A DNA stretch of 64,000 nucleotides, from contig JBBMOA010000001.1 in assembly GCA_037954235.1 (NCBI GenBank), forward strand, positions 14,399,980 through 14,463,979, read 5' to 3'. Of the stretch, positions 9,411-19,779 are shown one piece after another. A program made the position numbers and the translations under genes. The stretch comes from Aulostomus chinensis (lineage: Eukaryota > Chordata > Actinopteri > Syngnathiformes > Aulostomidae). Below the pieces are notes generated by a model, which was given only the letters and a program-made list of their open reading frames with translations, made no database searches and was not told the DNA's origin. Numbering within the stretch: position 1 is the stretch's first letter; every line of letters starts with the position of its first letter.

Positions 9411-11350
9411 TTAGAATTAATTTTAAAGCAGAAAACTCTTCCCTCTTCAATCCTGTCACTCAGTGTTGTAAACTGTTTCAAATGAATTCTACTGTTCAAC
9501 AGTTCAAGTGTTTCTAATGAAGCTGAATGTTCTCCTCTACTTTCCTCAATTGGGTTTCTTTCATGTCCTCCTGAGATCAAAGACAGAATTCTAGCTACTG
9601 TCAAAGCCCAGATGACATCATCAGGAATTCTGACTTTGATCTGGTGACTCTTGCTTTAATCTGAATTTGATCTGACTAATGTTTTAGTTTAGGTTGCATG
9701 ATACCGACCACCTCATTTCTCCTGATGGACTGGTGACCTGTCCAGGGTGAACCCTGCCTCTTGAACAATGTCACCTGGGATCGCCCCCCCCCCCCCATGA
9801 CCCTTAAAGGACAAGAATAGAAAGTGGATGGAGGGATGGACTCAACACTGAAATCAGCTGATCTGATCCACATTCTAATGTTTCCTGTCCCTCTTTAGGA
9901 GTCAGTGAGAATAGTAGTGTATATAATAATGTATATCCAACCTTGTAGTATCTTTCCAAAGCTTTTAGTGTTTCTTCTTGTTTCTACTTGTAGTTTTAGT
10001 GTCTGGGTCTTTTCTTTTGATATCCTGCTGTCTGCTCTTTGCTTTTGGAGCTTCCTTCAACAACTACCAGGCCTCCTGGGTACTGTAGGAAACATGGTCA
10101 AGTTCTTCTGACTGCTCCAGGAACGTCCTGCTCACATTGGTCTGTCTTCATTTTGACTCCTCCCACTGCCACAATGACCAGCCTTTATACTCTTGGTGAC
10201 TGGGGCCCTGGTTGCTGCAGGCCTCAACACCAGCCTGTGGTTGTGAGCAGTGCAGAACAGAACTGACAGTATCTCCCATGCAGGACCTGGGTCAGCGCCT
10301 GGTGCCAGCTGGGGCACCGCTTTAACCTGGACCCCTAGAAGATCTTCTCCAGGAACTGGCCTTTTTGGTTCCATCAAGGCCTGAGAGGATGGTGAAGAGT
10401 GATCCTCCACCAGGCAGCACAGTCAGCAGCAGCCATTTTGTTCCACTAGAATCAAGTATGATAGTGACAGACTGGTGAGTACTTGCTAACTGACACTTCC
10501 TGTTTTTACTGCTATTCTTCCATGAATGTGCTCATGTTGGCTGCTCCCCAACCACAGTTTCAAAGCCATGATGACATCTTTCATCAACAATCAGACTTAT
10601 TTTTTCTCTATTAGGACAAATAAGGTTTCAACTGACACAGCTGGCCAACTTCCTGGAGTTCATTCAGCCTGGAGAACCAGGTGCTGGTTCCTTCTTTTAC
10701 CAGGCAGGAACGGGCAGCAGATCCAAGATCAGTAGGTGAAGATGTCTGCTTTGACTGGTAGGAGGAAAGAGAGCAGGAGAGCTGGTCAGAGACAAAGACA
10801 GATCATGAAGAAGGAGTGCTGTATTCTGCTAGCACATGCTAGTGACAGTCAGAGATCAGGAGTCTCAGCAGGGAAAGATTCATCTCTTATTTCAGAGGAC
10901 AGTTGGACGTTCACTGGAAGACTATGAATGTTTGAGGGTCAGAGGAGAAAAGAGGACAAGTGCACCTGTTGTGTGTGATGGGGCACCAGCATGGAGGAAG
11001 TTGTCAAACATTTTGAGCGAAAAAGCGTGAATCTTCAAGTAAAGAATTAAAATGATTTAGTTAACAATGAGGTCTCTGTCATAAAACAAAAGGAACAACT
11101 GACTCCCTCACCATTTCCACCTTCTTCAACAGATTCACATTTCAAAACAACCAGGTTTATTTTGTTCCCTTCTTTTAGCAGAGGATGGTTTTGATCCATC
11201 CACCTCTGGGTTCTGGGCCCAGCACGCTTCCTCTGTAAATCCATATTTTGGGTTCTGGCTTGTTCTGCTTTTCATTTTGTGTTTGTATTAAAGTTCTGTT
11301 GCTGGAAAAAATACTTTTTTTCCTTTTTAAAAACACACACACACACACAA
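9384..11350 (+). repeat. Segmental duplication block A, copy 1
   Basis: About 1.96 kb that recurs at 17811-19779 with a constant offset of 8427 bp and only scattered substitutions (for example the copies differ at about 10131 and 10569). It starts in the TTGACTTGAC end of the L2 tail and ends in a (CA)n run (TTTTTAAAAACACACAC...). It contains a SINE/RTE tail at 9725-9842 and a minus-oriented L2 3'-UTR piece at about 10668-10815. Short open frames in it show no recognisable domain. Confidence 0.85.
10668..10815 (-). mobile_element. L2 3'-UTR fragment
   Basis: Read on the minus strand, this carries the L2-tail phrases CTGATCTTGGATCTGCTGCC and TTCCTGCCTGGTAAAAGAAGG. The same sequence recurs at 15290, 19105, 25220, 25490 and, on the plus strand, at 35160. 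Confidence 0.6.
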
Positions 11351-11447
11351 ATAGTTTGTCTTTGAGAGAGGACAAAAAAATATTTGACTGTGCTGACATG
11401 AACTTTCATTGTCTAATTTCAGTCTCCTACAAAAGTGTGTGAATGTG

Positions 11448-11529
11448 GTCGTTGTGGCCGAGTGGTGAAGGCGATGGACTAGAAATCCATTGGGGTCTCC
11501 CTGCTCAGGTTGGAGTCCTGCCAACAACG
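11448..11529 (+). pseudogene. tRNA-Ser(AGA)-like sequence, probably inactive
   Basis: An 82-base cloverleaf-like sequence with anticodon loop CTAGAAA (AGA), a serine-type long variable arm (GGGGTCTCCCT) and 3' acceptor CAACAACG. The 5' acceptor GTCGTTG mispairs at position 3. The T-loop is TTGGAGT in place of TTCGAGT, so C56 is lost and the B-box is damaged. An intact relative with a TGA anticodon is at 35757-35838 (minus). Confidence 0.7.
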
Positions 11530-12145
11530 TTGAACTGTTGACAATTTAAATTTGACTCATTTTTCCTCCACACTGTCCTTCATCACAGCATTTAACATCA
11601 GGACTGCTCCCAGATCAGCTCCATGACCTCATCCCTGCACCAGAGTCCCACCCAAGTTCATCAAAAACGGCCAAGCATAAATATATAATATGTATATAAT
11701 GTGAACACACCTTTACAGGTGCGTTAATGTGCTTAATAATAGAGAATGAGTGAAGGGTGCGTTCAGAGTGGAGTGCAGTACCACAGTCAGGCCAGCAGGT
11801 GGGGCTTTCATTGGGGCTGCCGACCTAATTGCAGTATCTGTGCTCTGCCAGGAGAGGTCGTGCTTCACCACCAATCTTCTCGTGTGTCTGAGTGGTGCCG
11901 CCATGTTTAGGTCGTAGCAGGAGGACGTAGGTTGGTACTTGGCAGTTCGGACGTAGCGAAAGTCAGTTATGAATGGAGGGCTGAGTTGGAGCAGAGGGGG
12001 GACAGGATCCTGGGGGTGGACTGTCTTTCGGGGGCTGAGGTGTCTGGTGGTCTTGGTGGACCCTCTGCATCTCAAGCTGGGACAACAGAGTCCTGTGTTC
12101 TTGAGTCATTGTCTATAGTCTCTGTTGTTGGAGAGCTCAGTGTGG

Positions 12146-12217
12146 TCCCTGATGGTCTAGTGGCTAGGATTCGGCGCTCTCACCGCCGCGGCCCGGGTTC
12201 GCTTCCCGGTCAGGGAA
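12146..12217 (+). tRNA. tRNA-Glu(CTC), with an altered T-loop
   Basis: A 72-base cloverleaf: acceptor TCCCTGA/TCAGGGA, anticodon loop CTCTCAC (CTC), T-stem CCGGG/CCCGG. The T-loop reads TTCGCTT where the family has TTCGATT, so A58, normally methylated and part of the T-loop fold, is C. The same gene in inverted block F (39122-39193) keeps A58. No T4 terminator follows within 30 bases. It may be a repeat-borne tRNA gene that is losing function. Confidence 0.65.
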
Positions 12218-12467
12218 TGAGTTATTTAGAGGTTGAGGGAGAGGTGATCAGGTGGTCCACATGATGGTGGAGGTGATGAACTGTGAGTCCATCATGGCTC
12301 CACTCTCACCCCCATTGTAGTGTTCTTGGTTCACTCTGCCATGGCCCCATGTTGAAGGGTGACTGTCTCATTCAGGTTCAACCCTTTGTTAGACTCTATT
12401 AAGTCACTGACTCCTGCAAGGACAAACTGTAATCCTCCTTAGTAGCTTTGGTTATTGATGATCTGCA

Positions 12468-12570
12468 ATGGTTCGTGGGGGTGGAGCCTATCCCAGCAGC
12501 CTTCAGGTGAGGGGCGGGGTTTATCCTGGACAGGTCACCAGTCCATGGCAGGGCCAACACATAGAGACAG
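12468..12570 (-). mobile_element. RTE/SINE-tail fragment
   Basis: The minus strand reads GATGGACTGGTGACCTGTCC followed by GATAGGCTCCACCCCCACG, matching the 3' part of the element at 1620-1968. It is duplicated with block B at about 22651-22753. Confidence 0.65.
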
Positions 12571-12908
12571 ATTGATTATAAAAATGTTCATCCCCAGTTT
12601 GAAGTTAGAGACAGGATTTAAGTGTGGAAGGTTTTTTTATCTTCAATTTAATTCAAAGTGTTGTAAACTGTTTCTAACAAATTCTACTGTTCAACAGTCA
12701 AAATGTTTTCTAACCAAGCTGAATGCTCTCATATACTTTTTAAAGTTGAGTTTCTTTCATGTCCTCCTGAGATCAAAGACAGAATTCTAGGTACAAATAA
12801 ATACACTATCAAAGCCCCCTGATGACATCATCATCAGTTCTCTCTTTGATCTGGAGGCTCTTGCTTCAAATAAAAACCGTTGTTCCATGGAAAGATTTGC
12901 ATATAAAC

Positions 12909-12953
12909 ACACAAACAAACAAACACAGACACACAGACACAGACACAGACACA

Positions 12954-13024
<71 letters not shown>
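12909..13024. repeat. Compound ACAA/ACAGAC/(CA)n microsatellite
   Basis: A short (ACAA) run and several ACAGAC units grade into about 34 CA dinucleotides. It marks the right edge of block B. In the second copy the corresponding CA run instead leads into block C. Confidence 0.95.
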
Positions 13025-13026
<2 letters not shown>

Positions 13027-13173
13027 CCAGTCACTAACCCATATTGTCATCACTTAAACACCACTAGAGTATTGACAGAGATTCCACGTGTTGGTCAACC
13101 AGAGAAGCTCCAACTGGTGAAGGTCATCCAACCCTGCATGAAGGTCAACCTCCATCATCTGCTGCTCATTAGC

Positions 13174-13246
13174 AGGGACTTAGCTCCAATGGTAGAGTGC
13201 TAGCTTAGCATGTGAGAGGTAGAGGGATCCATGCCCTCCTTCTCAG
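13174..13246 (+). pseudogene. tRNA-Ala(AGC)-like relic
   Basis: The sequence follows tRNA-Ala(AGC) order: TTAGCTC, GGTAGAG, anticodon loop TTAGCAT and a TGAGAGGTAG variable region. The acceptor ends AGGGACT and CTTCTCA pair poorly, and the T-loop lacks the TTC core. It is likely a pseudogene or SINE head. Confidence 0.55.
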
Positions 13247-14162
13247 AATACTTCAGCTTGTTCTGTTGATCAGAGGACCTGCTGGGTGATGAATGCTGAT
13301 GTTTGTCCACTGCTGTGATAAAGTGTCCCCCTGTTACTGAGATGAGGATGAACACCTGCTCAGTTCAAAGCTGCAATCAAACCAGGGACTCTGAACCTCC
13401 CACACAGTGAAGGAGTTTGTCCTGCAGGTTGATGGACGCTTTGGAATTCCTTCAACATTGATTACTTTCCTGTCTCCTGCTGAGTCAGCATCCAGAACCT
13501 GGTCAATCGGAGGCTGAGAGCTCAGGAGGTGATGTGACGGCTGGTTGGACAACTCAGCAGCCAGAGCTTCCAGTCTGAGACCCCAGCTCCACACCATGGA
13601 GAGCCTCCTGGATGATGTCCTCAAGCAGCGTCCCTGTTTGTCTCCTGGCTGCACCTGGACGCCTTAACAGCTCTGAGAGTCCAGCAGTGTTGCTCTCTGT
13701 CCATCTGATGTCCGTCCTCTCCTGTGTTCGTCCGTTGAGGAGAAGGGAGATGGATTTCTCTTCCTCTCTTCTCTCCAGACGACCTTCATGTGTCAAACTA
13801 CTTTGTGCTGCTCAAAGATCAAACTGATCCAGTGGCTCCAGGTGCCTCCACCTCTCTGGACTCAATTCTGACTTTGATCTGTGTCTGTCCAGCCAGTCCT
13901 GAGTGGATCCAACAGTTTCCCATGGGTGACTCTGTCGTGGTCTCTCTCCTGCTGTCTCCAACTCTCAGAGTGCTTCTACTGGTTTCTCTCCATCGTCCCT
14001 GTTGCTAGGCAGAGCACTGGTGAGGACTGAGGCCAGTGATGTCATCACCTCCAGCTGAGACCTGCCAGGTGGTCCTGCTTCATTCAACTCTGCTGCCTCT
14101 GCCACTGCCCTGACTGGTGAGGCTGACAGCAGGTTCTCTCTCATCTAAACTCTCTGTTTACA
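13247..14162. other. No gene recognised; possible LINE upstream part
   Basis: Open frames on both strands here have no domain I can name. The right half may be the upstream part of the LINE ORF1 fragment that starts at 14163, but I cannot show it. Confidence 0.4.
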
Positions 14163-14290
14163 ATGGAGGCTGAAATCCTTGTGATTGGTGGTTCAATCAT
14201 CAGGTCTGTTGAACTCCCAGGTGCCACCACCTGCTGTCTTCCTGGTGCCAAAGTTGTGGACATTATTGAACGTCTCCAGGACTCATCGAT
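14163..14290 (+). mobile_element. SGNH-esterase-like fragment of a LINE ORF1
   Basis: The frame reads MEAEILVIGGSIIRSVELPG then ATTCCLPGAKVVDIIERL. This matches the start of the SGNH (GDSL-type) esterase domain found in ORF1 of some CR1/L3-type LINEs: hydrophobic strand, G-D-S nucleophile block, then a C-PGA-V--I helix. The nucleophile block reads GGS, so the Asp is replaced while the Ser is kept. The domain is cut off after about 40 residues by a SINE/RTE-tail element. Identification is by motif recall. Confidence 0.5.
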
Positions 14291-14304
14291 CTCCACCCCT
14301 CCTG

Positions 14305-14560
14305 CAGGTTCTCCCTGTCTCTGTGTGGGTTCTCTCTGGTTCTCCAGCTTCCTCCCACAGTCCAAAGACATCAAGAGGGTAGTGGTTACCTGAACACTCT
14401 AAATGACTGTGAGTGTGAATGGTTGTCTGTCTGTGTGTGTTGGTCCTGGGATGGACTGGCGACCCATCAAGGGTGAACCCCCTCCTCACCCATTGTCAGC
14501 TGTGATAGGCTCCACCCCCATGAACCATTGCAGACAATCAGTATAGAAATGGAAACTTAG
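14305..14560 (+). mobile_element. SINE/RTE-tail element
   Basis: Another copy of the family at 1620-1968 (TGTGGGTTCTCTCTGGTTCT, GATGGACTGGCGACC, GATAGGCTCCACCCCCATG). It lacks the 5' tRNA-like part and a clean (GGAT)n end. Confidence 0.65.
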
Positions 14561-14954
14561 CTGCTATGTTGAATCACTAAAACCTTCTGAAGACTTCTTT
14601 TGCTTCAGTGGAAAAGTAGAATGTTATTAACTCTCTCAATGGTTTGAATTCTGACTTCCACCTCTTTTTATCAGATCCACATTTCAAAACAACCAGGTTT
14701 ATTTGGCTCCTTTCTTTGAGCAGAGGAGGGTTTTGATCCATCAACCTCTGGGTTCTGGGCCCAGCTCTCTTCCTCTGCTCCTCTCTGCTCTACCATTTAT
14801 TAAACAGGCCTTGATTTAGTATTATTTATTTCTTTTATTATTATTATTAATTATTTTATTGACTTCACACTGATAACCAGGAGGTAACCTGGTAGTCAGA
14901 GCAGCGGTGCTCAGGTCTGTGGACTCAGAGGAGGATTATGTCTGGATGTTTTCT

Positions 14955-15345
14955 TTTGATGTCCTGCTGTCTGCTCTTTGCTTTTGGAGCTTCCTTCAAC
15001 AACTACCAGGCCACCTGGGTACTGTAGGAAACATGGTCAAGTTCTTCTAACTTCTCCAGTAACGTCCTGCTCTCATTGGTCTGTCTTCATTTTGACTCCT
15101 CCCACTGCCACAATGACCAGCCTTTATACTCTTGGTGACTGGGGCCCTGGTTGCTGCAGGCCTCAACACCAGCCTGTGGTTGTGAGCAGGGCAGAACAGA
15201 ACTGACAGTATCTCCCATGCAGGACCTGGGTCAGCGCCTGGTGCCAGCTGGCCAACGTCCTGGAGTTCATTCAGCCTGGAGAACCAGGTGCTGGTTCCTT
15301 CTTTTACCAGGCAGGAACGGGCAGCAGATCCAAGATCAGTAGGTG
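14955..15345 (+). repeat. Block D: partial copy of block A with a 332-bp deletion
   Basis: The sequence follows block A from about 10015 to 10312, then jumps to 10645-10735. The joint lies in CAGCTGG (15245-15251), which occurs in block A at both ends of the missing part (10306-10312 and 10638-10644). This looks like deletion between 7-bp direct repeats. Confidence 0.85.
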
Positions 15346-15979
15346 TGGATGAAAAAATGAAGAAAAAATAAAAACGAGAAAAAGCAGTTTGGTTTGGAGT
15401 GCATTCCTGCCTGATGTTCTTGATTGGGACAACTCTCCTTCAAGTGTGGGGAAAACAGCAAAAAGAATAAAACACTTGACATTGAGAGAACAAAGACTTC
15501 TAAGATCAAACACAAAACTCTGAGATCAAAGGTTGAAGTTCCCCAAGGTTCAGTTTTAGCTCAGACCCTCTTCAAGGTGGAACCAGCAGAGGAGCTCAGT
15601 AGAGACAACTGGACAGCAGCAGGACAGAACAGAGGCTCTCCACAATGGCAGGAGACAGGAAACAGGTTTGGACCATCTGGGTTTTGTCCACTTTGATGGT
15701 TTTTCAAACATTGAAGGAAATTGTAAAAATCAACATTGTGGGAAACGTTGGTTTGCCAGTGTGTTTACATCAGGATTTATATTTGAGAGTGTTTGCTCAT
15801 CTGTTCCAGAAGCTTCTTCTTGAGTTGACCCTGGATGAGTGGAGGGACCTTTTTGACCATCAGGACTGGTTTTTGAGGCCCTGATGGTGCATCGGGGTCA
15901 TCATGGTCCTCCACCATCTGCAGGGGTTCCAGGACTGTTGTGGTGTTTGTGGGAACTGCAGGGAGAAGCCCTCAGACCT
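15346..15979. other. No gene recognised
   Basis: A phrase on the plus strand at about 15535-15575 resembles the VPQGSVLAQTLF stretch of a LINE reverse transcriptase and may be another LINE crumb. Nothing else is recognisable. Confidence 0.4.
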
Positions 15980-16445
15980 GGAGAGGAAGTCCTGACACCA
16001 GCAGACCCCTCACCACCTGCAGCCTTTTTCCAGCTCCACCAAACCCAACATTCACTGCCTCCTCATCATCTGGGCATCAAAAGCAGCTCAGACCTGCTGC
16101 AGCTCAGAGACCTCAGCCATTTTTAGGATGTCTCCATGATTCTCCTTCACAGGATTTTCATTCAGAAACAAGAGAACTGTCAAAGACCACAACAGTTTTC
16201 AGCTTGCTGCTAAACAGTACTTCAACTACCATTCCACTGTGTAATGGCAGTACTATATGCAGTACTAATCAAGTACAGTCCTGACTGATACTTTATCTCC
16301 AATGCTTGGAAGGATAAGAATGTTGAAATGGACCCAGCAGGAAGAGAATCTCAAGTCATGGCAACTTTACTGAGCAGCACTCAGTTAAGTTCAGGAAACA
16401 CCAGACATTTTTACCACCTGTCAATGAAGTAGTCAGTAAAATAAA
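15980..16445 (+). repeat. Repeat block E, copy 1
   Basis: About 465 bp recurring at 34079-34550 (phrases CCTGACACCAGCAGACCCCT, CATTCACTGCCTCCTCATCA, GGCAACTTTACTGAGCAGCA) with few differences. The second copy carries an extra GACTGATGTGT near 34338. The family is unknown. Confidence 0.8.
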
Positions 16446-16479
16446 TACCCTAAATCACCAATTAACAGCCTGGTGTCAA

Positions 16480-16915
16480 AGTGCCGCCGGGTCTCATTTG
16501 ATGGCCGAGGGTCCGACCTCATTTTGTAAAATAGACGCCTGTCTCAAAATAACGCTCTAAATAACGATCTACAAGGTGGTAACGCGTCGTTGTGAATGTG
16601 TAGATCTGCTATTTTGGCTGCATGAGACTGTCGTGGAAGTGGAAGGATATGGGCCTCAAGTTGTCACGCCCCTTTTCTTACTAATAAAGTGTTCTTGTGT
16701 AAAGTGTTCTCTGGACAATCTTGATATTTGCAATACTGTTCTTTAAAGTACTACAGTATATTGTTATACCTTGTATACCTATTGCTAAAAAAATAATAAT
16801 AGTGGCCCAGTGCTGGCCAGCGCCAAAATAAAAGCCTGTTACCAAGAGACGCCTGGTCTCTTTTAAACGCCCGGGGTCCACATCGATTTTGCTACTAATT
16901 TGTCATTTATGGTAC
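16480..16915. repeat. Unclassified element with CGCC-GTCTC repeats
   Basis: This stretch carries related phrases GCCGCCGGGTCTCATTT (about 16482), GACGCCTGTCTCAAAAT (about 16534) and GACGCCTGGTCTCTTTT (about 16848), and an AATAAA-containing AT-rich middle. It looks like a short transposon or retroposon, but I cannot assign a family. Confidence 0.4.
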
Positions 16916-16920
16916 ATATG

Positions 16921-16946
16921 CACGCACACACACACACACACTCACA

Positions 16947-16980
<34 letters not shown>
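16921..16980. repeat. (CA)n microsatellite at left edge of block C
   Basis: CA dinucleotides with a few interruptions (CACG, CTCA, CATA). Block C begins immediately after it. Confidence 0.9.
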
Positions 16981-17790
16981 GCCTGTCTTCAGTATAAAAT
17001 GGTCTGTCACGTTCTCTCACGTTGGAAGATTTCTCTGACTCCATTGTGAATACAGAGATTCTTCATCTGCCACCTGAGTCTTGATCCACTGATTCCTCTG
17101 ATCCACCTCTTTCTGCTCCAACAAGGCTGACATGGATCAGGTGGGTCCATGTCAGCCAATCAGGAGGTTTCTCCTCTCAGTTAATTTTCTTCATCCCAGT
17201 TTAGATTGATTCTTCTCAGCCTGATGAAGGAGCATCTGATCAGGTGTTTGGCTGCTTGTTGGTTGTAATTCCATAGATTTTAATCTCAGATGTTATAGAA
17301 TTAATAAGAACATCTTAAAGACCTTTGTCCAACACTTGAAACTCTCCTGTCTGTCCAGGCCCAACTGGCCTTTGGTAGTGAGGTGGTGGATGCATGTGAA
17401 TGAAATGAGGCTGGTGTTGCTGTGAGGAGCCACTAGAGGGAGACACCTGTCGTTCCTCCCAGCTGACAATGAGGCTTCACAGCTGCATTGGAAGCTGTCC
17501 TTTATTGGTCCCAACTGTCTTGAGCTCAGGGGCCAAACTCACCAACAACACTTCCTCCTGGTCATGTGGTCTGTTTGTCAGGAGATTCCCAATCCAAAGT
17601 TGTTGACACACAAGAGAAGAAAACACGTCAAAGTTTGTTCATTTTTATGAATCAAACTGAAAATGAACAGAAGAGTGACAGTGAAAATGGATTCAAAAAT
17701 AATGAATAATCATGAATAATTAATAAATACTCAGAATTTACTGGCATTTGACTGCATTTTGTGGTTAATCAGTAGATGAAAGGGTTATGA
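16981..17790 (+). repeat. Segmental duplication block C, copy 1
   Basis: About 810 bp recurring at 23181-23982 (offset 6200) with very few changes, from GCCTGTCTTCAGTATAAAAT to GTGGTTAATCAGTAGATGAA. It has a TATAAA-like box near its start and no recognisable coding region. Here it runs into block A; in the second copy it does not. Confidence 0.85.
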
Positions 17791-17810
17791 TTAGTTAGGC
17801 ACTTTATAAT

Positions 17811-19779
17811 TAAAATTGACTTGACTTGACTTTTAGGTTAGAATTAATTTTAAAGCAGAAAACTCTCCCCTCTTCAATCCTGTCACTCAGTGTTGTAAAC
17901 TGTTTCTAACAAATTCTACTGTTCAACAGTTCAAGTGTTTCTAATGAAGCTGAATGTTCTCCTCTACTTTCCTCAATTGGGTTTCTTTCATGTCCTCCTG
18001 ACATCAAAGACAGAATTCTAGCTACTGTCAAAGCCCTGATGACATCATCAGGAATTCTGACTTTGATCTGGAGACTCTTGCTTTAATCTGAATTTGATCT
18101 GACTAATGTTTTAGTTTAGGTTGCATGATACCGACCACCTCATTTCTCCTGATGGACTGGTGACCTGTCCAGGGTGAACCCTGCCTCTTGAACAATGTCA
18201 CCTGGGATCGCCCCCCCCCCCCCGTGACCCTTAAAGGATAAGAACAGAAAGTGGATGGAGGGATGGACTCAACACTGAAATCAGCTGATCTGATCCACAT
18301 TCTAATGTTTCCTGTCCCTCTTTAGGAGTCAGTGAGAATAGTAATGTATATAATAATGTATATCCAACCTTGTAGTATCTTTCCAAAGCTTTTAGTATTT
18401 CTTCTTGTTTCTACTTGTAGTTTTAGTGTCTGGATCTTTTCTTTTGATGTCCTGCTGTCTGCTCTTTGCTTTTGGAGCTTCCTTCAACAACTACCAGGCC
18501 TCCTGGGTACTGTAGGAAACATGGTCAAGTTCTTCTGACTTCTCCAGGAACGTCCTGCTCACATTGGTCTGTCTTCATTTTGACTCCTCCCACTGCCACA
18601 ATGACCAGCCTTTATACTCTTGGTGACTGGGGCCCTGGTTGCTGCAGGCCTCAACACCAGCCTGTGGTTGTGAGCAGGGCAGAACAGAACTGACAGTATC
18701 TCCCATGCAGGACCTGGGTCAGCACCTGCTGCCAGCTGGGGCACCGCTTTAACCTGGACCCCTAGAAGATCTTCTCCAGGACCTGGCCTTTTTGGTTCCA
18801 TCAAGGCCTGAGAGGATGGTGAAGAGTGATCCTCCACCAGGCAGCACAGTCAGCAGCAGCCATTTTGTTCCACTAGAATCAAGTATGATAGTGACAGACT
18901 GGTGAGTACTTGCTAACTAACACTTCCTGTTTTTCCTGCTATTCTTCCATGAATGTGCTCATGTTGGCTGCTCCCCAACCACAGTTTCAAAGCCATGAGG
19001 ACTTCTTTCATCAACAATCAGACTTATTTCTTCTCTATTTGGACAAATAAGGTTTCAACTGACACGGCTGGCCAACGTCCTGGAGTTCATTCAGCCTGTA
19101 GAACCAGGTGCTGGTTCCTTCTTTTACCAGGCAGGAACGGGCAGCAGATCCAGGATCAGTAGGTGCGGATGTCTGCTTTGACTGGTAGGAGGAAAGAGAG
19201 CAGGAGAGCTGGTCAGAGACAAAGACAGATCATGAAGAAGGAGTGCTGTATTCTGCTAGCACATGCTAGTGACAGTCAGAGATCAGGAGTCTCAGCAGGG
19301 AAAGATTCATCTCTTATTTCAGAGGACAATTGGACGTTCACTGGAAGACAGTGAATGTTTGAGGGTCAGAGGAGAAAAGAGGACAAGTGCACCTGTTGTG
19401 TGTGATGGGGCACCAGCATGGAGGAAGTTGTCAAACATTTTGAGCGAAAAAGCGTGAATCTTCAAGTAAAGAATTAAAATGATTTAGTTAACAATGAGGT
19501 CTTTGTCATAAAACAAAAGGAACAACTGACTCCCTCACCATTTCCACCCTCTTCAACAGATTCACATTTCAAAACAACCAGGTTTATTTTGTTCCCTTCT
19601 TTTAGCAGAGGATGGTTTTGATCCATCCACCTCTGGGTTCTGGGCCCAGCACGCTTCCTCTGTAAATCCATATTTTGGGTTCTGGCTTAATCTGCTTTTC
19701 ATTTTGTGTTTGTATTAAAGTTCTGTTGCTGAAAAAAAGACTTTTGCCTTTTTAAAAACACACACACACACACACACAC
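17811..19779 (+). repeat. Segmental duplication block A, copy 2
   Basis: Near-identical to 9384-11350 at a fixed offset of 8427 bp, including the RTE tail at about 18152-18270 and the L2 3'-UTR piece at about 19095-19245. It ends in a (CA)n run (19758-19779). Confidence 0.85.

Larger units (their letters stand above)
11593..12912 (+). repeat. Segmental duplication block B, copy 1
   Basis: About 1.3 kb, from TAACATCAGGACTGCTCCCAG to the CA-rich run, recurring at 21777-23095 (offset 10183-10184). An inverted partial copy is at 38920-39378. It contains a tRNA-Glu-like gene (12146) and a minus-oriented RTE/SINE tail (about 12468-12570). Confidence 0.85.

Noticed and set aside
10039..10410. Frames conserved between blocks A, A' and D (for example starting MLLELPSTTTRPPGY)
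   Set aside because: Conservation is explained by recent duplication of the whole DNA block; no domain and no synonymous bias that I could see.
12787..13053. Poly-Cys/Val and Thr/His frames over the CA tract
   Set aside because: Direct translation of a dinucleotide repeat.
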